A DNA stretch of 64,000 nucleotides from Rehmannia glutinosa (taxonomy: Eukaryota; Streptophyta; Magnoliopsida; Lamiales; Orobanchaceae), in contig CM071929.1 of NCBI GenBank assembly GCA_016081115.2, positions 4,154,001 through 4,218,000 on the forward strand. Direction: 5' to 3'. The notes beneath the pieces were generated by a model. That model did no database searches, had not been told where the DNA came from, and was given only the letters and a program-made list of their open reading frames with translations. Below are positions 33,308 to 44,384 of the stretch, piece after piece. Within the stretch, counting starts at the first letter, position 1; every line of letters starts with the position of its first letter. A program made the translations under genes and the position numbers.

Positions 33308-35416
33308 ATGGGGAAGAAGCGAAAACACACTGAAACTGAAGCTGCGGCCAATGTGAAGAAAGACGAAACTGCGCCGGAAAGGCCAAAAAGAACCCTTCTT
33401 GGCTTTAAAAACAATGATGAAGATAAAAAGGAAAACGATAATCCTCATGTGGTATTCCGAAATAAAGAGAAAGTATTGGTCACTTGTTCGCGCCGCATCA
33501 GTTTCAGGTTCAATATTTTTCCTCGAGTTTTAGATGCACAGGGTTTGTTAATCTGACGTTGTTTTAGGGTTATTGGAAATTGTGTTGGTCATTTTATTTG
33601 TCGGGGCTTGTTAAGACATCTTTATGTTCATATTTATTGATTTTTTTTGTTGAATGGGGATGTTTAGGTATCGGCATTTGATGTTGAACTTGGTTGATCT
33701 TTTGCCTCATTGCAAGAAAGACAACAAGATTGAGTCCAAGGAGAGTAAAGGTACCGCGTTGAATGAGCTCGTTGAGCTCAAGAGCTGTTCGTCTTGTTTG
33801 TTCTTTGAGGTATGTAGTGTGTGAAAGTTCCTAAATTTTGTATTGAATCATGATAATAGAATAATAATTAAGTTACGATTCATGTCATGCTTTCTCTCAG
33901 TGCAGAAAAGGCAAAGACCTTTACTTATGGATGGCTAAGTGCCCCAATGGTCCATCTGTTAAGTTTTTGGTTAATGCGGGTAAGAGATTTTTTACTTGAA
34001 CCATGTATTGGTAGTTCTTATTGTTAAAACAGATCCATAAATAGAGGTGTACTGATTACGTAATATGAACATTTTGCTTATGTGTTTGAAGTGCACACGA
34101 TGGAAGAATTGAAACTTACTGGAAATCATCTAAAGGGTTCGCGTCCTATCCTGACCTTTTCATCCAACTTTGATAAAAGCCCTCACTGGCAACTATTAAA
34201 GGAGTTGATTTCTCAGGTCTGACCTCCTGGTTTTTGAAGTGCATTCCTTTCCTTTTGTTTTCATGTACAAGCTCTGAACAGTGATTTTTTTTTCTTGTTT
34301 GGCTTGTTTACCTTACCATTTGAGATTTTAAACCTAAGCTAGACCTGGAATCAGAAAACTAGCGTAAAACCTTGTCTTGATATATGCCAAAAGCTACCTT
34401 CGTTGGAATATTTCAGATTGTAGTTGAATAGTCAGCATGCTGCTTATAGTTTCCTTTACATGTGGAGTAGAAAAACCCGTTACCATGCAGCTGACGTTAT
34501 ATAAATATGTGCAAACATTACTGCACATGTTATTCCTTTATTGAGAAGTAAATGAATGTGCTATTACTATTATGCTAAAATGTTTAAGTGATCAAACTGG
34601 CTAGTTAAATGGTTAGAGTTAATGCACTGGACACGAGAGTTTTGGCCACTACAAATCCATGCCCAATATATATTACAGGGTAGTTGCTTGAATCACTGTC
34701 ACTTGTTAAGTTCTGAACTATTTTTGTCTTACTACATCTGTTGCTTCTTTGGTGTAGTTGCTTTTAGGATTCAAGTTTCTGCTTTTCTCCTTTATGCAGA
34801 TATTTGGAATTCCAAAGGATCACAGGAAATCTAAACCTTACCATGATCATGTATTTGTCTTCTCAATTGCTGATGACCACATATGGTTCCGAAATTACCA
34901 GGTTTGATGACGATGAAAGCAAAAATGATTGGATTTTTATCATATCAAAATGTTAAGCATGGAGGCAGTGAACTATCAACAGTCCCATAGTTAATGGATA
35001 TTGTAACATGAAGTTCAATGTGTGTCTTGGTAATTGTGTGATGTTTATTCTGCAGAATTAGCCCATTTACGTGTGGAGTGACTTGCAGACATTTTGATTT
35101 CGGATTACTTTCTGCACTAGTAGCATTTAAGCATTAGCTGAAGCCCAAGTCAATAAAAACTGATCATCTAAGTTGCTAAGTTTGTTAATCCTTCACAAAG
35201 AAAACGAATAATTAATGCTACCATCTTGCCCCTAGTAATCTGAGTAAATTTTTGAAGCCATGTTAATGCACACACTCTGCGCGCAGAGTGGTGTTTAGAA
35301 TATAAGCTGGGTCAGTTCTCTTCAAACTTATATTCTAAACACCACTCATCGATCTAAAATATGAAAAATAGTTGGCATTGGACCAGACACACTTGACTTG
35401 GCGGAGATAAATAAAA

Positions 35417-35453
<37 letters not shown>

Positions 35454-36659
35454 CAGATTATATATATATATATACATGTGCGTGTGTGTGTGTCAAATAA
35501 TATTTGGATCCATTTTTTTTTGTCATTTTTGGCTGGATGTGAAGTATTAACAAACCTCCTAAGTTATCACTATTCTATAAAAAAATTATTTTGACACCTT
35601 CATTTAATCAGATATCAAGTCCCCATACCGGAGCACAAAAATTAGACCGTGGAGACTTGGAAAAGATGACATTGATTGAGGTTTGTCAAGGAACACTACT
35701 TTTGTGTACACATGGGATCAGTATGAATTGTTTTGATTGATGCGATTCTCATGGATAGGTTGGTCCAAGATTCTGTTTGAACCCAATTAAGATATTCGGT
35801 GGCAGCTTTGGCGGACCAACACTCTACGAGAATCCATTTTATGTTTCACCAAACCAGGTTAGCTCTTCTGCTAGTTTTTGCCTCAATTTCAGACATGTTT
35901 TTTGGGCCATTTAAATTGAACATTTTGCTTTGTTCCTTTTGCATATTGTTTCTTGTGGGATGATTAAATCTTGATCCATCATATATGATATATCTCCCTG
36001 TGACATGATTTTTTTTTTCCATTTTTCTCTTTTTGTTTTTTCTTCGGCACAAATCATTAGTTGATAACAAATCATTATCTGTCAATGACTGAATAATGTT
36101 ACGCATTCATCAGTTTAGGTAGATGTTTCCATAGTAAGCATATATATATTAGGGATAACTGCAAAAAAACCCGAGGTTTGGGGTATGTATAGAAAACCCA
36201 TAGAAGTTTCAAAATTAATGAAACCCCCTGATGAGGTTTGATGCCGTCTTACATTTTACCCTTTCATAAGCAAAACCAATTTCAAACAACCTCTTACATT
36301 TATAGAAAATATTACAATTACCCCTTGACATTTTAGACGGAATCAAACCTCGTTTATGTAATTTTGAAACTTCTCTTGTTTTTTTTTAATACCCCAACCC
36401 CAACACTTGGCCCTTGTTTTTTTTTTTGAGTCGTTATCCATATATATAATCATCTACAATATAAGAATTTTTCCGGGCTGATACAAGCTGCCAACTGTTC
36501 GATGTTTGTTGCTAATGCCATCATCAGATTCGCTCACTGGAGAAGAGGAAGAAGGCTGGAAAATATGCGAAGAAAGTTAAAGCCAAGACTAGGAGGAAGA
36601 TGCACGAGCTGGAAAATCCTCTCGAAGTCGACGAATTTGCTGATATGTGGAAGGAGTGA
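33308..36659 (+). CDS. BRX1: Ribosome biogenesis protein BRX1 homologue (Brix domain)
   Basis: Nucleolar factor for maturation of the large ribosomal subunit; its Brix domain binds pre-rRNA. Eight exons: 33308-33507, 33668-33809, 33901-33979, 34092-34216, 34800-34901, 35612-35680, 35759-35857 and 36528-36659. They total 948 nt, 315 aa plus stop, the length known for Arabidopsis BRX1. The protein opens with basic MGKKRKHTETEA. The Brix core includes RYRHLMLNLVDLLPHCKKD, SCLFFECRKGKDLYLWMAKC, GSRPILTFSSNFD, HVFVFSIADDHIWFRNYQ and GPRFCLNPIKIFGGSFGGPT. It ends in a lysine-rich tail, RKKAGKYAKKVKAKTRRKMH, then FADMWKE. No frame is broken, unlike the other three host genes. The ATG is the first one after the leader intron. 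Confidence 0.96.
35273..35347. other. Perfect hairpin in BRX1 intron 5
   Basis: The 21-base arm at 35,286-35,306 is exactly complementary to 35,327-35,347, with a 20-base loop. An 18-bp perfect palindrome (CACTCTGCGCGCAGAGTG, 35,273-35,290) overlaps the left arm, so two foldbacks compete for the same bases. No target duplication shows that it is a MITE. Function unknown. Confidence 0.7.
35405..35490. repeat. Compound AT/GA/GT microsatellite in BRX1 intron 5
   Basis: (AT)n, (AG)n, (AT)n and (GT)n tracts follow one another. It is intronic and probably polymorphic. Confidence 0.8.
36151..36439. mobile_element. MITE, GGGATAATT family, copy 3 (BRX1 intron 7)
   Basis: It starts AGGGATAACTGCAAAAAAAC and ends TGAGTCGTTATCC, with AT-repeat flanks that hide any target duplication. 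Interior phrases (ACATTTTACCCTTTCATAAG, ATTACAATTACCCC) match copy 1. The BRX1 splice sites on either side are intact. Confidence 0.6.
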
Positions 36660-36699
36660 TGAGCCGATCAAACAAAACATAGTTTTGAATGTGCTTTTA

Positions 36700-37369
36700 C
36701 TGTAGTGCAAATATCGTTGCATCCCAACAGCACCCGATTGGACGAAACGCTATTACTGTTTATTTTGTAGTGTCCTGCAATTTTGATGAACTTCTAAATT
36801 GTTATGATGTTTTAAGGTGGTACTGATTTTGGAGTTATGTGGTTATTTCAAACTGTATAAGATTTTCGTGTGGTTGGTAAAAAACTTGTCACAAAATTGT
36901 AATGTTGAATCAGATATTTGCAAGCAAAAGAACTACGACAACATAAATTTGATGATGATGCTGTGTTTAACTAAGTCGGATAAATCTTAAATCTCTGGAA
37001 TTATTATTACCTCTGTATAGAAAAGCCCATAATGTACACGATTTCTGGGCTGAAATTTTCTAATTGGGCCACCGATTGACAAAGTCCAGAAAAGGGTCAC
37101 CTTGCCCAAGACTTGTGGCTGAAACTCATTCTAATAAAATATGTATTATAGCCCATAGGTCCGAAACCAACAGAAATTAAAAGTACATAAAGATTTCTTT
37201 ATTTTTTAAATATAAAGATTTAAAATTAAAATATCTTCTTGAAAATGTTTGGTTTTATCCATAATATCCATATTTAGTTTATGGCTAAAGAAATAAATGT
37301 TTTCATGTTTAAAAATATAGGATACTCAAAAGATGATCAATTTATTATTTATCAAATGTTTGTAACGTA
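36700..37369. other. BRX1 3' flank with orphan site II motifs
   Basis: AGCCCA (37,024), TGGGCT (37,046), TGGGCC (37,065), GCCC in CTTGCCCAAG (37,100) and AGCCCA (37,148) cluster within 130 bases. No gene follows before LINE-3. It may be a displaced promoter or chance. The rest is AT-rich. Confidence 0.35.
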
Positions 37370-37643
37370 GACAAAATTGCAATTTTGGCTCGTAAAAATC
37401 ACGTGTTACCAAAAACCCTCACGAGTTGTGTCATTTTCTCACCAAGATGGAAATATTCTGCTAGAAAATACCCCACATGAACCCCAACTTTTTAGATAAT
37501 TTTGCAATTTTCAGAAAAACGAAGAAGAAAACCCTCTATATTTGCAAGTTCATTTTAATTGTTGGACATAATTGCAAAATATGAATTTTTTTCATGACCA
37601 TTTTTTTCACCCTGTAACTAAGACCAAAAATTACAATTTTGAC
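37370..37643. mobile_element. Putative MITE with CAAAATTGCAATTTT ends
   Basis: GACAAAATTGCAATTTTGGC at the left mirrors GTCAAAATTGTAATTTTTGG read from the right. The element is 274 bp with no coding frame. No target duplication is evident. Confidence 0.45.
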
Positions 37644-38551
37644 ACATACCATATAAGATAATCCAAAAGGAAATGGGAAGGAGACAGGAAGAGATAAAGA
37701 GGAGCACGTCTCATTAGTTTGGCCGTACTACAGCAGCTTTACTTTTTTCTGTCAACTTATCTGTCAGATGTGAAAGGTACGGATGAGCTGTACGCCAATT
37801 TTTCTATAATATATCGGCCGTAAAATTAATTAAATGCCTCATGGACCCCATATCATGTGCGCGGTCTACGTATAATTCTGCAACTGGGAATCTGATTCCC
37901 GGCAATGTTTTTGTCGCAATTTCTATGCCTAAATAAGTCATGAATGGAAAATGTCTCCTAAGTTACGAGTGGAAATTTCTCTCTCTAGAAAGAGGGTGCC
38001 CTAGTCGTGTGTTTTGGTTTGTTGTCTCTTCCTCATCCGTTTGCCGGTCCTTTTTCCCATTTGTCGGCGATTTCTCATATCTTGTCGTGGTCGGTTTTAT
38101 CGGTCTTCTTGATAAGACAAATGAGATCTTAAATTTCCACACAACGGCGCTCTTGAAATAGGATTTGGAGCTCCGTGATCCGACCCGGACGGGGGGAATG
38201 GGTCTAACCCGCAAATGTGGACCATTGATCTCCCCGATAAGATAAGACAACTCCACCCTCCAGGATGATGACACTTGGCACAACCACATTAGCCAAATAT
38301 CTATAAATACCATGCTACAAAGAATCAAAACGATGGTAACTATTCACTCTTCATCTCTTACCTCTTATTTTCATATTTACCGTCTCTATACCCCGTCTCA
38401 TGAACTCGATCCGACTTAAGATCGTAGGGTCTTAGTTGACCACCCCCTACACTGACGTGTGTTTAATGTTTATCCATTTCAGTCACCCAAGAGCTCGAAC
38501 CCGATTACCCGAAAGTCCGTGACCCGGGTAATCTTCCCGATCTAAATCGAT

Positions 38552-38568
38552 TGGCGCCGTCTGTGGGA
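38552..38568 (+). promoter_or_regulatory. Primer-binding site of the nested LTR element
   Basis: TGGCGCCGTCTGTGGGA directly after an LTR-like end. It has the position and sequence expected of a Ty3-type primer site. The exact tRNA is not assigned here. Confidence 0.65.
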
Positions 38569-38889
38569 AACTTTTTTCCCCTTTACCAAGAAAAGAGGTA
38601 CATAAGTATGGACACCCCAATTAAACACGTCCGAGAAAGGGGCACTAGAGACCCCGTATGTAGAGTAAAGGAGTGATGCAACCCGAGTTCCCCTCATCTC
38701 AATCCAGGCCCAATCTCCCGAAAAGAGGAAGAGAGATCCCGACAAGGTGACCTCTATGAGGAAGGAAGACTTGAGTTGGTCATGGAAATGAGTCGGCTCG
38801 TGAGATGACATACAAGGGAAATGGGTTGCTCGATCCCGACCCCATGCTGGTCTAAGCATCAAAGTAGGCGAGGTCTCCGAAGACCCCAA

Positions 38890-40140
38890 AAGAATTCACG
38901 CTCGGGTCTCAAAGACCCTAAGTAAACTCGAGCTCGAGAGTCCCCAAGACCCCGAGACTTAAAGAAAATCTCTAGATCTTGAAGACCCCAAGTGAACTCG
39001 AGCTGAGGGTCCTAGGGACCCCGAGACTTGAAGAAAACCTCCAGGGTCTCGAAGACCCCAAGTGAACTCGAGCTCGAGGGTCCCAAAGACCTCGGGACTT
39101 GAAGAATATCTCAGTCTCGAATACCCCAAAAAAATTCAAGTTCCAGGGTCTTCAAGACCCCGAGACTTGAAGACGATCTCAAAGGTCTCGAAGACCCCAA
39201 AAGAACTCAAGCTCGAGGGTCCTCAAGACCCGATACTTGAAGAGAGGACCTCAGGGTCTCGAAGACCCAAAAATAACTCAAGCTCGAGGGTCCTCAAGAA
39301 CCCGAGTCTTGAAGAATATCTCAAGGGCCCGAAGACCTAAAAAAAAACTCAAGCTCGAGGGTTCTCAAGACCCCGAGACTTGAAGAAGATCTCAGGGTCT
39401 CGAAGACCCCAAAACAACTCGAGCTCGAGGTTCTCAACTCTCAAGACCACGAGACTTGAAGAAGATCTCAAAGATCTCGAAGACCCAAAAATAACTCAAG
39501 CTCGAGGGTTCTCAAGAACCCGAGACTTGAAGAAGATCTCAAGGGTCCGGAAGACCTCAAAAAGAACTCAAGCTCGAGAGTCCTCAAGACCCCGAGACTT
39601 GAAGAAGATCTCAAGGGTCTCAAGACCCCAAAAAGAATTCAAGTTCGAGGGTCTTCAAGACCCCGAGACTTGAAGAAGATCTCAAGGGTCTCAAGACCCC
39701 AAAAGAACTCAAGCTCGAGGGTCCTCAAGACCCCGAGACTTGAAGAAGATCTCAAGTCCGGAAGACCTCAAAAAGAACTCAAGTTCGAGGGTCCTCAAGA
39801 CCCCGAGACTTGAAGAAGATCTCGGGTCTCGAAGACCCAAAAAAACTGAGCACGAGGGTCCTCAAGACCCGAGACTTGAAGAAGATCTCAAGGGTCTCGA
39901 AGACCCCAAAATGACCCCAAACTCGAGGGTCCTCAAGACCTCACGACTTGAAGAAAATCTCCGAGTGTCTCGAAAACCCCAAGTGAACTCGAGCTCTAGG
40001 GTCCCCAAGACCCCGAGACTTGAAGAAAATCTCCAGGGTCTCGAAGACCCTAAAAAGATTCAAGCTATTGAGACCCCGAGACTTGAAGAAACACCAAGAG
40101 TGTTGAAGACCCCCAAAGAACTCAAGCTTAAGATCTCAAA
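38890..40140. repeat. Tandem array of ~72-bp units, frame-preserving
   Basis: About 17 units of the form CTCAAGCTCGAGGGTCCTCA ... GACTTGAAGAAGATCTCA ... GAAGACCCC. Because 72 is a multiple of three, one frame stays open for up to 187 codons (39,740-40,303) and reads as repeats of SSSRVLKTPRLEEDLKGLED type. Indels break the frame at 39,340, 39,673 and elsewhere. I regard the frame as a by-product of the period. Confidence 0.75.
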
Positions 40141-41932
40141 TATCACGAAAACCTGTTGTAAAGGAAAAGGGTCCAAGAGACCCCATAACTCACAAGTGAG
40201 ATCCTCAAGGTCTCAAAAACTTGTGTGTAAAGGAAAAGGGTCCAAGAGGCCCAATAACCCACAAGTGAGATCTCAAAGATCTCGAAAACTTGTGATCGCA
40301 TAACTCACAAATGAGATCTTCAAGATCTCGAGAACCCGTGTGCAAAGAAAAAAAAAAAAGGGGCTTAAGTGGCCCCATAAGACACAATTGAGATCTTAAA
40401 GATCCCAAAAGAAACACAAGCCCAAGGGTCTCTAAGACCCAAAGACGAGGAAAATCTCAAAGGCCTTAAAGACCTCGAACATAAGATCTTCATAACCAAA
40501 GGTCTTCCTCGTCCAAGGGTAAAAATCACGAGGACTTAAGATCTTGAGATCCTAAGACATTCATGCCTAAGAAAAAAATGTACAAGGTCTTGAGACCCAA
40601 GACCTCGAGGATTTGATCCCAAGAAAAAAAAAAAGACGCAAGATCTTGAGACCACGAGGCCTAAAGAAAAAAAAATAGTAGTGGGCGCACAATGTTTTAA
40701 GACCCCGGAGTTGAGCCCCAAGAATAGGATAGTGCAAGGTCTTGAGATCTCGAGGCATTTCGTCCCAATAAAAAAATCATGCGACGCCGAGAGCCGAGAC
40801 CCCGAGGCGTCCAAGCCCAATGAAAATGGTGGCACTAGGTCTTGAGATTCCAAGACCCGAGGTAACAAGAACCAAGCAAAAAGTAGTCAAGGTCTTAAGA
40901 TCTTGAAGCTTTCATGCGATGAAAAGGGTCATCATGAAGTCTTGAGAGCCTGAGACCCCGAGGCGTTCTAGCCCAAGAAAAGGGGCACAAGGTCCAGAGA
41001 CCCTAAGACTCCAAAGAGTTGAGGCCCATGGGAAAATAGCACCAGTGCTTTAGACCATAAGACCTAAATGGATACAAGATTTCGATTTGGGGAGATCCAC
41101 CTCAAAACCAAATGATCTAAGGGTCCAAGAACAGTTGAATCATACATTTAGTCTTGAATAAATAAGGTTAAAATGACCCAAAATCCATATGAAAAAATCA
41201 AGTGATGTAATGACCAAAAATCCATTCGAAAAAGAAAGGCCAAATAAAAGCTTCAAAACGGTCTCTAGATCCCGAGACCCCTAGCCTTGAAGGCTAATCA
41301 AAATATTTCGAAAGGTCTCTAGACCCTAAAACCCGTATTCTTAAAAATTAAGCGGTTTGAGGAAGAGTTCTCGGGACCCCGAAACCTCTTAACCCCGAAA
41401 GGCTAATTAAAAGATTTCGAGAGAGGTCCCTAGATCCTCAAACCCTTAGTCCTGGAAATTAAAAGGTTTGAGAGAAGTCTCGGAACCCCAAACCTCTTAG
41501 CCTTGAAAGGCTAAACAAAATATTTCGAAAAGGACTCTGATCCCGAGACCCCCTAACATTAATAGTCAAATCAAGAGGTTTTGGAGAGGTCTATGGACCC
41601 CAAGATATCTTCTTATAAAGTAGGCATATAGCCATCGAATTTGCTTTATAACACCATGTTTTGTTAAAAGTTATGGAGTCATGAATTATAAGACCTAAAC
41701 TTATATAGCTAATTGTGGACATTTTTTGTTGAAGAGGTAAAGGGCACATGCACACAAGTTGATATCCCATAACCTCGTATTTTGTTCTTGGGAAGATCAA
41801 GATGATAACTCCTTAACTTGGAAATCAAAATGATGTACATAGTCACGGTTGATACTTGTGTTTGTGCGAAAGGTTCATCCTAGAGAGCTTGAGCTAGGAT
41901 CCGCCGGATCCTAAGACTCAAAAATAAAAATA

Positions 41933-41960
<28 letters not shown>
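40141..41960. repeat. Degenerate satellite variants
   Basis: First come about four units of AAGGAAAAGGGTCCAAGAGG ... ACAAGTGAGATC (40,140-40,340). Degenerate GACCCCGAGGC/AAGATCTTGAGA units follow to about 41,050. A longer unit near 115 bp (GGTCTCTAGATCCCGAGACC ... GGCTAATCAAAATATTTCGA) occupies 41,250-41,590. The last part to 41,940 is non-repetitive, ending in an AT dinucleotide run. Confidence 0.55.
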
Positions 41961-41964
<4 letters not shown>

Positions 41965-41970
<6 letters not shown>

Positions 41971-42671
41971 GGTACCAAGTGACCCCCTCATTTCAATCGA
42001 GATCTCAAGATCTCAATAACTTGTGCCAAAATAAAAGAGGGATCCCAAGTGATCCCCCAGCTCGCAAGTGAGATCTCAAGATCTCAATAACTCGTGCGAA
42101 AATAAAAGAGGGATCCCAAGTGATCCCCTAGTTCGCAGTAAGACCTTGAGATCTCAATAACTTGTGCGAAAATAAAATAGGGATCCCAAGCGATCCCACG
42201 GCTCATAAGTGAGACCTCGAGATCTCAATAACTTGAGCAAAAATAAAAGGGGATCTCAAGTGATCCCGCATGACTCACAAGTGAGACCTCGAGATCTCAA
42301 TAACTCGTGCGAAAGTAAAAGAGGGATCCTAAGTGATCCCCCAACTCACAAGTGAGACCTCGAGATCTCAATAACTCGTGCGAAAGTAAAGAGGGATCCC
42401 AAGTGATCCCCCAACTCGCAAGTGAGATCTCAAGATCTCAATAACTTGTGCGAAAATAAAAGAGGGATCCCAAGTGATCCCCCAGCTCGCAAGTGAGATC
42501 TCAATAACTTGTGCGAAAATAAAAGAGGGGTCCCAAGTGATCCCCCAGCTCACAAGTGAGATCTCAAGATCTAAATAACTTGTGTGAAAATAAAAGAGAG
42601 ATCCTGTGTGATAACCCAACTCACAAGTGAGATCTCAAGATTTCAATAACTTGTGCGAAAATAAAAGAGGA
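41965..42671. repeat. Tandem array of ~71-bp units with GGATCC and AGATCT palindromes
   Basis: About ten well-conserved units: GAGGGATCCCAAGTGATCCC, then CAGCTCGCAAGTGAGATCTC, then AAGATCTCAATAACTTGTGC, then GAAAATAAAA. Each holds a GGGATCCC palindrome and one or two AGATCT palindromes. It shares AAGTGAGATCTC with the previous block, so all arrays here are related. Confidence 0.8.
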
Positions 42672-42952
42672 TTTTTAAATGTTCAATGCTTTAGTTTACT
42701 TTTTAAAAATTTTTAAGCACTATTGCATTAAAGTTGTCTCCCACCCACCATTATAATAGTTAATCGCATTCATTAACCTTTATCCCGATTCCCATTGACG
42801 TGTTTCATTCCCCATTGCTAACGTGGAGCTTTCCTTGTTTCTTTTGACTTACCTTTTGTTTTGGTTTTCCTTTTTGTCTTTTACTCTTCCAAGTGGCGGA
42901 TCCGAAGCCATTGTAGTTGATCTAAAGGTTGGGGAATATTGTTGGGTTTCCA

Positions 42953-44220
42953 TGGATTCGCCTAGCATAAAGAATCAAAAATTCTCTTTGACCTCGAGGA
43001 AACTGATGAAATAGCCCTAGAGGAAAAAGATGTTGTTAAAAGTAAAGATGAATGTAAAAGAAGTTTCTTGGGAAAAAAATTCGGGCTTAAAGAATCAAAC
43101 TTCGCGGGCTTGAGGAGTACTACCTCAAACATTTGGCTAACTAAAGACCCTTTCAACATTAGAGAGATTGGAACAAATTGCTTCGGTTGTATTCTCTTCC
43201 CATGAAGATAAATAGAAGGGTCCTTAGTGGTAAAACATGGTCCTTTGACAGTCAATATCTCATCCTCCGGGAGTGGCCCGAACGTCCAGAAACTGCGAGA
43301 ATCTATGAATACCATTGAGTGGGTACAAATTTGGAATATTTCCTATCATTGGCTCGATGAACGAGACGGGTAGAAAGATTGGAGGAAAATTTGAAAATGT
43401 TCATGATATCTTTATTCCGAAACAGGTCCTAAGAGGACACATTAAAATCCTGGTTGAAATAAATCTTGAGAAACCTCTCCTAAGGGGTACCCCTATCAAG
43501 TCGGGAAATGAGAGTCACCGCGCGAGAATTCAAATATGAAAAGTCGCGAACTTCTACTTCTATTGCGGCTTAGTGGGACATTTAGAAAGGAGTCAAAGCT
43601 GCAGATACTAGAAAGGAAGACATTATGTGTAATAGGATGCACGATGACCAATTTGTAGAGTGGATTAGAGTGGAAAAGGTCTATGGGTAGGGTTATGTAC
43701 ATAAACCAAAGAAATATGTCACCCAAAAAGAACGTGCTTAATGAGCGGATGAGTCCTAAAAAGGGGACCAAGATGGAAAGAGTAAGGGGAGATGCTCGGA
43801 AAATAAAGGGATCGCCCTCAATCAACTTGAAGCAACCCGAGAGAAGAGAATCGAGCCAACACAATCCTTAAACACCTCTCACCTTCCCCGAATCCCGATA
43901 TAAGCGAGAAAGGAAAAAGAAACAGAGAGTGCGATGGGTAACCCCCAACTCATCACGGAGTGCAAGCATGATAGGACTATACTCGGAGAATAATGCGGTT
44001 CAAAACAACAAGGAAACATGGAGTGGCTAGAAAATCAAGAGATGATTGATGTACTGTGTCAAAGTCATGGGAAACATATACCATTGAAAGAAATTGACTC
44101 ATCGACCTCCGGTGGAGATTAAGAAGGAAAAAACCTCAAAACAAGTGAAAAGAATTACAAGAAAAAGAGGAACTAATATTGATGAGAGTGTTCCTATGCA
44201 AATCTGAATGTTAGTGGTGT
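42953..44220 (+). pseudogene. LINE-3 ORF1, frame-broken
   Basis: It starts MDSPSIKNQKFSLTS and continues with LRSTTSNIWLTKDPFNIREI, VLSGKTWSFDSQYLILREWP (DUF4283 type), RGHIKILVEINLEKPLLRGT, and the CCHC-type FYCGLVGHLERSQSC near 43,560. It is the RNA-binding ORF1 of an L1-type LINE. Frame changes occur about every 200 bases. Confidence 0.65.
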
Positions 44221-44384
44221 TAATATTTCGGATCGAAGAGAAATCTGAACCGATTGATGAGGAGAACGTGGATTCCAATCCTGCACTGAAGAAATCTGAA
44301 ACCGGAATCATTGGAGAATGCTCTAATAGTTTGGAAAATAAGGTGGATGTGGCCATCCTTAATGGGCCCGTGGTTATCAATGAT

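Larger units (their letters stand above)
38165..42720 (+). mobile_element. Non-autonomous LTR retroelement remnant (LTR end, primer site, satellite interior)
   Basis: An LTR-like block with a TATA motif (CTATAAATA, 38,301) ends at 38,550. It is followed at once by TTGGCGCCGTCTGTGGGAAA, the primer-site form seen in many Tat-lineage Ty3 elements. The interior is almost wholly tandem repeats and has no gag or pol. I could not find a 3' LTR before the LINE resumes near 42,750, nor a 5-bp duplication, so the outer limits are estimates. Confidence 0.55.

Noticed and set aside
34585..34690. AAATGGTTAGAGTTAATGCACTGG in BRX1 intron 4, resembling a Pol III A box
   Set aside because: No B box at the right distance and no target duplication; too weak to call a SINE.
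40205..40868. Minus-strand frames rich in Leu/Phe across the satellite
   Set aside because: Products of repeat period and A-runs with no conserved domain.
41965..42671. Regular ~71-bp repeats looking at first like a CRISPR array
   Set aside because: Units are contiguous with no unique spacers, in a plant nuclear context within an LTR-element remnant; it is a satellite.
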